From assembly GCA_964450835.1 (NCBI GenBank), contig CAYVEQ010000049.1:1-11190 (forward strand): a stretch of 11,190 nt of DNA, given 5' to 3'. Position numbers and translations under genes: made by a program. Below, one piece after another: positions 1 to 4,377 of the stretch. Numbering within the stretch: position 1 is the first letter of the stretch; each line of letters begins with the position of its first letter. Below the pieces are notes generated by a model. That model did not search any database, was not told the DNA's origin, and saw nothing but the letters and a program-made list of their open reading frames with translations. The stretch is from Caccocola sp964450835 (GTDB taxonomy: Bacteria; Synergistota; Synergistia; Synergistales; Synergistaceae).

Positions 1-41
1 GGGATCAAAGAAGAATTATCGCAGTTGAAAGGGGTGATAAT

Positions 42-287
42 ATGGCAACAGAAAAGATGAAGCAGAAATTTGAAGAAAGCAAAGCTGAAAAATGGGGTTG
101 CCGTGGAATAAACCCTGTGTTTTGCAGAACTTGCATTTTCGCGCACGGCGAAGCGCCTTTTGCCGATTCCCCCGAAAAGGCATATTGCAGGATTTACGAG
201 CGGGGGAAGGGATCGGGAAAGCCGCCGGAAGTTTACTATGACGGCAAACGATGCGAGTATTACGAAAGGGAAAGTCGCAGGAAATAA
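42..287 (+). CDS. Small Cys-rich protein, probable zinc-binding, unknown function
   Basis: This 81-residue protein begins at an ATG preceded by a strong ribosome site (AAGGGGTGAT, ending about 4 bases upstream). It has a Lys/Glu-rich N-terminus, then Cys19, a CRTC motif (residues 28-31), Cys48 and Cys71, and ends in a basic tail. The spread of cysteines suggests a small metal-binding fold, but I do not recognise the family. It has no signal peptide or membrane segment. A strong intrinsic terminator follows the stop codon immediately, so this is the last gene of a transcript that enters the window from the left. Small Cys-rich proteins of this kind are common in prophage and mobile regions, which fits the neighbours. 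That the gene is real is fairly sure; its role is not known. Confidence 0.7.
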   Translation: MATEKMKQKFEESKAEKWGCRGINPVFCRTCIFAHGEAPFADSPEKAYCRIYERGKGSGKPPEVYYDGKRCEYYERESRRK

Positions 288-288
288 G

Positions 289-326
289 GCGCTTTTTGAA
301 AGTTCACTTTCAAGGGGTGCTTTTTT
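289..326 (+). terminator. Intrinsic terminator after the Cys-rich gene
   Basis: A 14-pair stem (289-302 with 307-320, including G-T wobbles, no mismatches) closes a TTCA tetraloop and is followed by six T residues (321-326). It begins one base after the TAA of the preceding gene. This is a textbook Rho-independent terminator. Confidence 0.88.
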
Positions 327-503
327 CATGCCCAAAAACCGTCTTTTTAGCATTATAGGCGGTAAAGAATAAGATTCATTCGTGGTTCGTCACCCACGAT
401 AACTTTTCCCCGTATACGCTGATGAGGGGATCCCGGCGATGTGCAGCGCGGAATTAACGGGCTGTCTTATTACAGCCGGCCGGAATTTTAAGGAGGAAGA
501 TCC
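327..503. other. 177-base spacer with no supported gene
   Basis: No start codon with a good ribosome site is seen here before the one at 490-497. One short open frame (about 401-500) reads with plausible amino-acid usage (VYADEGIPAMCSAEL and onward) and runs into the next gene out of frame. It could be the tail of a lost upstream gene, such as a toxin end, but there is no homology I can name. Confidence 0.4.
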
Positions 504-869
504 GTGGCAAGACAAGTCAAAGCAGACCCCCAAAAAATCTACATATATCGTTTTCCCAATAGGGAATTTCTGGAAATAGCGATGGAGGTGGATACCAGCA
601 GGAAGAAGTTTGACGGGATTTGTTTCCAGACAACGTCTGGGCACGGACATGCGATAAAAGGGAAGGTCGGGAGAAAGACCGAAAGCGGATTCATATTCAT
701 CTCCGAGGGTTTTGAACCGGGAGAATGGGAATTTTCAGAACTGACCTATGACGTTCTGAAAGCCGGATTTTACAAGCACATCTACGCGGGAGAGAAACTG
801 CTGGAGATGGTCCACAACACGCAGGAACTGCAGGACTACTACCACGCGAACTTCCCGGATTACGCATGA
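504..869 (+). CDS. Hypothetical protein, first of two paralogues (candidate immunity-type protein)
   Basis: This 121-residue soluble protein starts at GTG 504, six bases after a perfect AAGGAGGA ribosome site (490-497). It aligns over its whole length with the protein at 1420-1770. Shared features are VD..RK.F.G near residue 30, a G-GH pair, KT..GF.FI, F.E.TY, GE..LE.VH and the C-terminal ELQDYYHANFPDY. The last ~45 bases of the gene and ~30 bases beyond the stop are almost identical to the second copy, while the rest is clearly diverged (roughly 40% protein identity by eye). I do not recognise the family. A small acidic protein in duplicate, interleaved with broken frames, is the usual look of immunity genes in toxin arrays, but that is inference. 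Confidence 0.72.
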   Translation: MARQVKADPQKIYIYRFPNREFLEIAMEVDTSRKKFDGICFQTTSGHGHAIKGKVGRKTESGFIFISEGFEPGEWEFSELTYDVLKAGFYKHIYAGEKLLEMVHNTQELQDYYHANFPDYA

Positions 870-901
870 GCGCGGGATTTTTCACGCCCGATTTGAAGAA
901 C
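823..901 (+). repeat. Direct repeat, copy 1 (79 bp)
   Basis: These bases match 1724-1802 at 77 of 79 positions. The repeat covers the 3' end of the 504-869 gene, its stop codon, and the first 12 codons of a short overlapping frame (MSAGFFTPDLKN). The offset between copies is 901 bases. Confidence 0.9.
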
Positions 902-958
902 AATGAAAACGGGCGGCGCAAGCAACGTCTTCACGAGGATAGGCACGCGGGTTCATGA
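866..958 (+). CDS. Short overlapping frame starting MSAGFFTPDL, probably a truncated gene start
   Basis: The stop of the 504-869 gene overlaps an ATG in an ATGA quartet, a layout typical of translational coupling. The frame reads MSAGFFTPDLKN and then a basic, low-information tail, ending at 958 after 30 residues. The same ATGA start and first residues recur after the second paralogue (1767), which argues that the start is a conserved part of the module. After about residue 12 the two copies share nothing, so this copy looks cut by recombination at about 901. It may be only a remnant. Confidence 0.3.
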   Translation: MSAGFFTPDLKNNENGRRKQRLHEDRHAGS

Positions 959-995
959 TTCCTACTACGCCGAGGCCAACGTAGGCGGCGGCTGA
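903..995 (+). pseudogene. Upstream in-frame fragment of the 1008-1403 gene, ended by TGA
   Basis: ATG 903 opens a 30-codon frame ending ...YYAEANVGGG, TGA (993-995). The next codons continue in the same frame as YRII into the ORF that starts at 1008. Composition is protein-like on both sides of the TGA (TRIGTRVHDSYYAEANVGGG before, YRIIMRPEIAGRTDWYAYDD after). The simplest reading is one longer protein broken by a nonsense change, for example CGA to TGA. The frame is closed upstream by TGA at 894-896. Confidence 0.45.
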
Positions 996-1007
996 TACAG
1001 AATCATC

Positions 1008-1403
1008 ATGCGGCCGGAGATTGCTGGAAGGACAGACTGGTACGCATACGACGATGACAACTATGGGAGGGCAAGAGGTAACTCGTGGAAAGAGCGTCCG
1101 GCAACAAAGAAATTCGTTTCAGACATGAGCAAGGAGTGGCAAGACTGGAAAGTTGGATACCAACCTTGCAACGAGATGATGTTTCGAGCCGGGATTTCGA
1201 AAGATGAATTCCTCGGCATTTCCTGCGAAGATGATTTTTTGCGGACAGAGTTGCTGGACAAGCTGCGGAAAGCAGGGATAAACCAGATCAACGGAATCGA
1301 CATCGAGGACTTCGTCCACGTATCGACGGCGGTAGGAGAGGACAGCGACCTTGGTCTCCAAGGGCTGGCATATTACAAGAACAAGAAAAAGAGAAAGCCT
1401 TGA
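1008..1403 (+). CDS. Hypothetical protein, likely the downstream part of a broken gene (candidate toxin-type)
   Basis: The 131-residue frame from ATG 1008 has no ribosome site upstream (the bases before it are CAGAATCATC). Its frame continues upstream through a TGA into the 903-995 fragment, so ATG 1008 is probably not a natural start. The product is Asp/Trp/Tyr-rich at the start (RTDWYAYDDDNYGR near residues 8-21), contains QDWKVGYQPCNEMMF near 46-60, and ends in a Lys/Arg tail (KNKKKRKP). There is no signal peptide or membrane segment. I cannot assign a family. It sits directly upstream of the second paralogue, whose start codon is 17 bases away, a typical toxin-then-immunity spacing. A toxin or effector C-terminal domain is therefore possible, but this is position-based inference. 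Confidence 0.5.
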   Translation: MRPEIAGRTDWYAYDDDNYGRARGNSWKERPATKKFVSDMSKEWQDWKVGYQPCNEMMFRAGISKDEFLGISCEDDFLRTELLDKLRKAGINQINGIDIEDFVHVSTAVGEDSDLGLQGLAYYKNKKKRKP

Positions 1404-1419
1404 TTCGGAGGGAAGCTGA

Positions 1420-1770
1420 ATGGTAGACAGGAACAAGATCTACGCGGTCAAAGCGCCTGAAATCGAGGATGAGACGCTGGCTCTTTACGTTGACGTCGGA
1501 CGCAAGGGCTTCCAAGGAGTAAGCTACACAGTGCCGGGGGGAAGAGGGCACTCATTCGTAGGCCAGATAGAGAAAAAGACAAGGGACGGGTTCACCTTCA
1601 TCTGCACTGGGCTTTGCGAGGGCAGATTCACATTCACAGAGGTGACCTACGAGAATTTCAAGAAAAAGTACCACAAGCTGGTGCTTAAAGGGGAGGAAGT
1701 CCTCGAGCAAGTCCACAGCACCGAGGAACTGCAGGACTACTACCACGCGAACTTCCCGGATTACACATGA
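1420..1770 (+). CDS. Hypothetical protein, second of two paralogues (candidate immunity-type protein)
   Basis: This 116-residue protein starts at ATG 1420, about six bases after a CGGAGGGAAG ribosome site, and is complete. It aligns end to end with the protein at 504-869. The C-terminal ELQDYYHANFPDY is identical, and VDVGRKGFQG, GRGH, KT.DGF.FI and GE.VLEQVH are shared. The N-terminal half has diverged much more than the 3' end, which is within a 79-bp repeat. It lies immediately downstream of the broken 903-1403 frame. Family unknown. The neighbouring pattern suggests that each paralogue is the protective partner of a different upstream effector, with the shared 3' end acting as a recombination anchor. 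Confidence 0.72.
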   Translation: MVDRNKIYAVKAPEIEDETLALYVDVGRKGFQGVSYTVPGGRGHSFVGQIEKKTRDGFTFICTGLCEGRFTFTEVTYENFKKKYHKLVLKGEEVLEQVHSTEELQDYYHANFPDYT

Positions 1771-1802
1771 GCGCGGGATTTTTCACGCCCGATTTGGAGA
1801 AC
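1724..1802 (+). repeat. Direct repeat, copy 2 (79 bp)
   Basis: It matches 823-901 at 77 of 79 bases. The two differences change one residue (final Ala to Thr) and one codon of the overlapping MSAGFFTPDL frame (Lys to Glu). Similarity falls off just upstream of the repeat and ends abruptly after it. Confidence 0.9.
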
Positions 1803-1829
1803 GCCGGAAAGCGAAAGCGACAAAGCTGA
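1767..1829 (+). CDS. Short overlapping frame starting MSAGFFTPDL, second copy
   Basis: The ATG overlaps the stop of the 1420-1770 gene as ATGA. The 20-residue product is MSAGFFTPDLENAGKRKRQS. Its first ten residues match the frame at 866. It stops just before the convergent minus-strand frame, so it may be the stub of a gene whose body has been lost. Coding status is doubtful. Confidence 0.3.
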   Translation: MSAGFFTPDLENAGKRKRQS

Positions 1830-1839
1830 GAGAGTTTTT

Positions 1840-2303
1840 TCACGCATGCGCGGGCGGGGGATCCTCGGACGCGTCAGGCGCGACGGCGTTGATTGCCTCG
1901 GCGGTAATCTCGGGGAGACTGTTGACATTTATAACCTTATTGAGTAAGTTATAAACGTCTCCTCTGGAGACATTTTCATTTGAGGAAGAATCCCCCCGGG
2001 AAGAACGCGCGGTGTCGGCTGATGCGGCGATGGGCCCGTCGCCGGTCCGAGCGGGCGCGGCTTCATGGGTTTTCGTCGCAGCGTGGACGACATCATCATC
2101 ATGTTATGACTGCTGACTAGAAACGACGGGAGCCTCCGGGGGGATATCTTGTAACATCAGCTCGTGAAGATAAAATTCCCGGTGCATACTTCCGGCATCT
2201 TTATTCTCAACTTCATTCACAATCGCGATAACCAGATACCTGTCGTTTGCGATCTCTATCGGCGCGCCTATCGCATAGGTGCCTTCGTCCGCATGCGCGG
2301 GGG
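1840..2303 (-). pseudogene. C-terminal part of a phage large polyvalent / MuF-associated protein, broken by TAA and truncated by the gap
   Basis: On the minus strand, one frame reads from the gap edge to a TGA (1840-1842) with a single interruption, TAA at 2104-2106. Before the TAA it reads DEGTYAIGAPIEIAND, then YLVIAIVNEV, then REFYLHELMLQDI. After it come HDDDVVHAAT, a Ser/Ala/Asp-rich linker and RGDVYNLLNKVINVNS, ending DPPPAHA. From memory, the pattern 'YLVIAIVNE..., FYLHEV.LQ, linker, RG...LL..I..VN' resembles a domain at the ends of large polyvalent proteins of phages and conjugative elements. Because the second half of that pattern lies beyond the TAA, I read the stop as a nonsense mutation (CAA to TAA would restore Gln). 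The 5' end is missing. The family assignment is moderate; that both halves are coding is clearer. Confidence 0.55.
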
Positions 2304-2403
2304 NNNNNNNNNNNNNNNNNNNNNNNNNNNNNNNNNNNNNNNNNNNNNNNNNNNNNNNNNNNNNNNNNNNNNNNNNNNNNNNNNNNNNNNNNNNNNNNNN
2401 NNN
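2304..2403. other. Assembly gap of 100 N
   Basis: Exactly 100 N separate two contigs, the usual placeholder for a gap of unknown size. Frames crossing it are artefacts. Order and orientation of the left contig relative to the right one cannot be taken from this sequence. Confidence 0.98.
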
Positions 2404-2606
2404 ACAGTCACCCGCGCGACGAAAGCGGCAGATTTGCGTCTGGAGGAGAGGTCGGAGGAAACAAAGAATCGAATAACGGCATTTCAACCGATAATTCTAA
2501 TTCCAATAAGCAAGATGGCAATAGCCGTCAATCCGTGAATCTGCAAAGGGAAAACAATTTAACTTTCTTCGTGATGGCAACAGCATGGATGTTACCCCAG
2601 ACATAA
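2404..2606 (+). pseudogene. Phage head/polyvalent-type protein fragment (HPRDESGRFASG linker), 5' truncated
   Basis: At the contig edge, one frame reads SHPRDESGRFASGGE, followed by an Asn/Ser/Gln-rich disordered stretch (NKESNNGISTDNSNSN onward), and stops at 2604-2606. The 'HPRD..GRFASG' motif is familiar from phage portal-proximal, MuF-type and polyvalent proteins, where it precedes a flexible linker. The last ~16 residues look out of register. Other frames stay open a little further (to 2656 and 2664; one contains SSDSEISSRNAHAAVNA), so a frameshift near 2550-2570 is possible. The 5' part is in or beyond the gap. The motif call is from memory; function is structural or effector-linked in phages. 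Confidence 0.45.
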
Positions 2607-2682
2607 CATTTCATCGGATTCGGAAATTTCATCAAGAAACGCCCACGCGGCTGTAAACGCGTAATTGGGGCATACCTGAACA

Positions 2683-2913
2683 ATGCTGAAAGGAATGGGT
2701 TTCATATCTGATATGGTTTGCCCAACATGCGGCAGGAGATACAGGGGCCTCGCAAGGTTTTGCTCTCAATGCGAGGTACCATTGGAAAAAGATAAGAACC
2801 GCTGTCCCGCACAGGAAACACAGAAATACAAGAACTCTATTGCAAATGGTGAGCATCCGAGCAAATCAACCTTTACAAGCAAGAGCAAAAGGACGTTATC
2901 AGCAGGTTCATAA
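2683..2913 (+). CDS. Zinc-ribbon protein, possibly the N-terminal part of a broken toxin gene
   Basis: The 76-residue frame has a clear double-knuckle zinc ribbon, CPTC (residues 13-16) and CSQC (27-30), after a short lead. Alternative ATG starts lie at 2695 and 2713, and none has a good ribosome site. After about residue 56 the sequence becomes Lys/Ser/Thr-rich. Another frame beginning at 2853 picks up protein-like sequence (EQINLYKQEQKDVISRF) at that point. The simplest explanation is a frameshift near 2850 that separates the zinc ribbon from the toxin-like tail at 2853-3091. Small zinc ribbons followed by toxin tails are known in phage minor-head proteins, as I recall. If it is instead a free-standing protein, its role is unknown. 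Confidence 0.5.
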   Translation: MLKGMGFISDMVCPTCGRRYRGLARFCSQCEVPLEKDKNRCPAQETQKYKNSIANGEHPSKSTFTSKSKRTLSAGS

Positions 2914-3091
2914 AAGATGGAACGCCTAAAATGCTAAAAGATTGGAGCATACGGATCAAGTTTACCCACGACAAGCCTATTGGGGTATACATTAGAAAAA
3001 CGGTAAAGAGAAGATAGAAACATCTTCCGGCCAAATTCATCTCTCAAAAAGCGGAGCGCATATTGTACCAGACAAACCAAAAGAGGTGTGA
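2853..3091 (+). pseudogene. Frameshifted toxin tail resembling Ntox50 / phage MuF C-terminal domain
   Basis: Frame one (2853-3017) reads EQINLYKQEQKDVISRF, then MLKDWSIRIKFTHDKPIGVYI, and loses sense at 2991-3017. A second frame open from 2996 continues as KNGKEKIETSSGQIHLSKSG, then AHIVPDKPKEV, stopping at TGA 3089-3091. A single shift near the A-rich run at 2991-3002 joins them. The joined tail matches the pattern I remember for polymorphic toxin type 50 and phage MuF C-termini: INxxKQ...H near the start, 'IG...D..G....T..G.IHYSK.GTHIVP' at the end. Here the Tyr of HYSK is Leu. It lacks its own start and is probably the end of the zinc-ribbon gene just upstream. As it stands it cannot make a full toxin. 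The family call is from pattern memory. Confidence 0.5.
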
Positions 3092-3096
3092 AGACA

Positions 3097-3312
3097 ATGA
3101 CTATTGATGAAACAATGGAATATGCGGCAACTAAAGGGTTGAAAGTAAAAATCATTGATATTGATGGGATTGCATATGAGGGTGAGGCAAGCCACTACTC
3201 TAAGGCAGATGATGGAGATGACGGATATTCAACCGTATCTGTCAGCACAAAAGATAAGGGCGATTGGTGTCTTGGCGAGAACGGAATCAAGGCGATAGAG
3301 ATTCTTGATTAA
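3097..3312 (+). CDS. Small acidic protein, probable immunity partner of the Ntox50-like tail
   Basis: ATG 3097 lies eight bases after AGAGGTG (3082-3088), a better choice than the in-frame GTG at 3088, which overlaps that ribosome site. The 71-residue product contains a compact beta-rich core, LKVKIIDIDGIAYEGEASHY, then an acidic loop ADDGDDGY, and ends GIKAIEILD. The pattern 'VKIIDIDG...EG.V..Y..A.D...G......I..IEIL' resembles small proteins that I recall encoded directly after MuF/Ntox-type toxin genes. The TGA of the broken toxin tail (3089-3091) is only five bases upstream, so the two were co-translated. This gene is intact whereas the toxin is not. The immunity role is inferred from position and is not shown by a known motif. 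Confidence 0.68.
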   Translation: MTIDETMEYAATKGLKVKIIDIDGIAYEGEASHYSKADDGDDGYSTVSVSTKDKGDWCLGENGIKAIEILD

Positions 3313-3460
3313 AAGCTCTTAGATTACTTATAGGGCTGTGCCTTTCCTTCGTATAGCAATTTTTTGATCAGGCGGTTCATTTATCAGATAAGACAGGACA
3401 AATGCCGTGCGGGACTATAAAGGAATCGTCGTAACCTGCATGACAAGGAGAAAATAAAGC
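3313..3460. other. Intergenic stretch with no clear signal
   Basis: No convincing terminator or promoter was found between the small acidic gene and the next one. The stretch is AT-richer than the right-hand chromosomal block. Confidence 0.5.
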
Positions 3461-3712
3461 ATGGACATCAAATTTACGCGAAAGGAATATGACTTCATCG
3501 CGGAGGGGTTTGGGCATACGAAAGAACAGGTTGACGAAATGAGCATGGATGAGCTTTACGACCTCGCGGATGAATGCTTCGGAATTGAGGAGGAGGAGGA
3601 GGAGGAGGAGGAAATCGTCGCCGCCGGGGAAGACGGGGAGCTTTCCGAGCGCGGGGAGCTGGCGGCCCCCATTGTAACCAAAGTCAACAAGCAGACGGGG
3701 AAGAATATTTAA
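3461..3712 (+). CDS. Acidic phage-type accessory protein with poly-Glu run
   Basis: The 83-residue protein starts at ATG 3461 after AAGGAG (about 3445-3450, somewhat distant at roughly 10 bases). The N-terminal half is helical in appearance (FTRKEYDFIAEGFGHTKEQV, DEMSMDELYDLADECFGIE). It leads into nine consecutive Glu codons (3587-3613) and then EDGELSERGELAAPIVTKV. The pattern 'EYDFI..GLG..KEQ.D.M..DELYDL.D.CFGIE...LSERG..AA.IVTK' is familiar to me from short uncharacterised proteins in phage accessory regions. Function is unknown. It may share a transcript with the CPCC gene 33 bases downstream and end at the terminator at 3967-3995. Confidence 0.7.
   Translation: MDIKFTRKEYDFIAEGFGHTKEQVDEMSMDELYDLADECFGIEEEEEEEEEIVAAGEDGELSERGELAAPIVTKVNKQTGKNI
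3587..3613 (+). repeat. GAG codon microsatellite (nine Glu codons)
   Basis: Eight GAG and one GAA codon run in frame inside the acidic protein. Such a run can change length by slippage in whole codons without breaking the frame. Confidence 0.9.
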
Positions 3713-3745
3713 ACCGCAGGATGGAGAAAGAGGGTGGCATCGGCC

Positions 3746-3952
3746 ATGACTGACAAAATCATCAAGGTGCAGACTTGTCCGGTATGCGGAAAGCACACGT
3801 TCGAGGAGGACGATGATTTTGAAATATGCCCCGTATGCAACCGGCAGGACGACGGAGTGCAGAGGGATGCCCCGGACTATAAAGGCGGGGCAAACAGGAT
3901 GTCTTTGAATGAAGCCCGCGCGGCATACGCGAGAGGAGAAAAAGTGCGGTAG
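3746..3952 (+). CDS. Cys-rich CPCC-family zinc protein
   Basis: The product carries CPVCGKHTFEEDDDFEICPVC (two CPxC knuckles, residues 10-13 and 28-31), followed by QDDGVQRDAPDYKGGANRMS and LNEARAAYARGE. This is the hallmark of the CPCC family (Pfam Cys_rich_CPCC): CP.C....F.....FEICPVC.W.DD.VQ..DPD..GGAN..SLNEAR. The usual Trp after the second knuckle is replaced here (NRQDD). ATG 3746 gives 68 residues. An in-frame GTG at 3734 would add four residues, but it overlaps the GAGGGTGG ribosome site, so ATG is preferred. CPCC proteins occur in genomic islands and near toxin loci; their function is not established. The gene is followed closely by a terminator. Confidence 0.82.
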   Translation: MTDKIIKVQTCPVCGKHTFEEDDDFEICPVCNRQDDGVQRDAPDYKGGANRMSLNEARAAYARGEKVR

Positions 3953-3966
3953 AGAAATTTAAGCAT

Positions 3967-3995
3967 AAAGGCGGCCTCTCATGTGGACGCCTTTT
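3967..3995 (+). terminator. Intrinsic terminator after the CPCC gene
   Basis: AAAGGCG (3967-3973) pairs with CGCCTTT. After one mismatch a further two pairs (CC/GG) close the loop. The stem ends in a T run (3992-3995). It lies 14 bases after the CPCC stop codon. Confidence 0.75.
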
Positions 3996-4296
3996 CAGCG
4001 CGCGACGCGGCGAAAGCGCCGGGCACATATAACCGATGTAAAACCAACAAGAGACTGTCGCCCGGAAGGCGGCGGCTTTTTTATTGCCGAAGATTTTCCG
4101 AACAAGGCGCCCCCGGTTTTTCCCGGATCAATATGGCGGCGTGCGGGCGGGATTCAGAGCCCACGCCGGCAAAGATGTTTCAAGCTTGTTTTCCGAAGCG
4201 GCGCGGCATGCAGCTCGAGAGACGGTTTTGCGCCGCGCCGTTACACAGCCGGAAAAAGAAAAATCCGGCGCGGCCGCAGCGTGCGGAATGTTCGCG
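3996..4296. other. 301-base non-coding stretch between accessory and core regions
   Basis: Several frames are open here, but none has a ribosome site or recognisable sequence, and their residue content is Arg-rich in the way GC-rich non-coding DNA reads. It contains a terminator-like hairpin (4055-4082), a 9-bp perfect inverted repeat (CGGCGCGGC at 4199-4207 with GCCGCGCCG at 4232-4240), and a 6-bp inverted repeat (4248-4253 with 4264-4269) around an A-rich loop just before the nadE promoter. No tRNA or attachment site was found. Confidence 0.5.
4055..4082 (+). terminator. Hairpin plus T tract, probable intrinsic terminator
   Basis: CTGTCGCC (4055-4062) pairs with GGCGGCGG (4068-4075) over eight pairs, two of them G-T, with a CGGAA loop, followed by CTTTTTT. 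No gene ends just upstream on the + strand, so it may be the relic of a lost gene or a backup to the terminator at 3967-3995. Confidence 0.6.
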
Positions 4297-4330
4297 TTGA
4301 GATTGTGAGTAAAAATATTTATGGTAAAAT
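4297..4330 (+). promoter_or_regulatory. Sigma70-type promoter of nadE
   Basis: TTGAGA (4297-4302) is followed after 17 bases by TATGGT (4320-4325). An overlapping alternative is TTGTGA (4303-4308), 16 bases, TAAAAT (4325-4330). The stretch is markedly AT-rich against GC-rich flanks. Either option puts the transcript start at about 4332-4340, which fixes the nadE start at ATG 4378 and not at the ATG at 4321. Confidence 0.6.
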
Positions 4331-4362
4331 TGAAGCCGCGAGAAAGTTACGAAACACTTGGA

Positions 4363-4369
4363 AGAGAGG
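4363..4369 (+). promoter_or_regulatory. Ribosome site that sets the nadE start
   Basis: AGAGAGG lies eight bases before ATG 4378. The in-frame ATG at 4321 has no such site and overlaps the promoter. Confidence 0.7.
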
Positions 4370-4377
4370 CTTGTGTT

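Noticed and set aside
870..895. Hairpin CGGG/CCCG after the first paralogue as a terminator
   Set aside because: Only four base pairs and no T run after it.
993..995. TGA as selenocysteine codon
   Set aside because: No known selenoprotein context (GGG-stop-YR), and I did not pick out a SECIS-like hairpin directly after it. A nonsense change is simpler.
1825..1954. Plus-strand frame KLREFFHACAGGGSS as continuation of MSAGFFTPDL
   Set aside because: It needs a frameshift and lies mostly over the minus-strand frame, which reads much better.
2247..2403. Open frames running through the gap
   Set aside because: They exist only because N bases contain no stops.
3983..4308. Overlapping open frames in the spacer before nadE
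   Set aside because: Arg-rich, no ribosome sites, no recognisable motifs, and crossing a terminator hairpin.
4321..4377. Longer NadE start at ATG 4321
   Set aside because: It lies in the -10 region of the promoter, has no ribosome site, and adds residues not expected in NadE.
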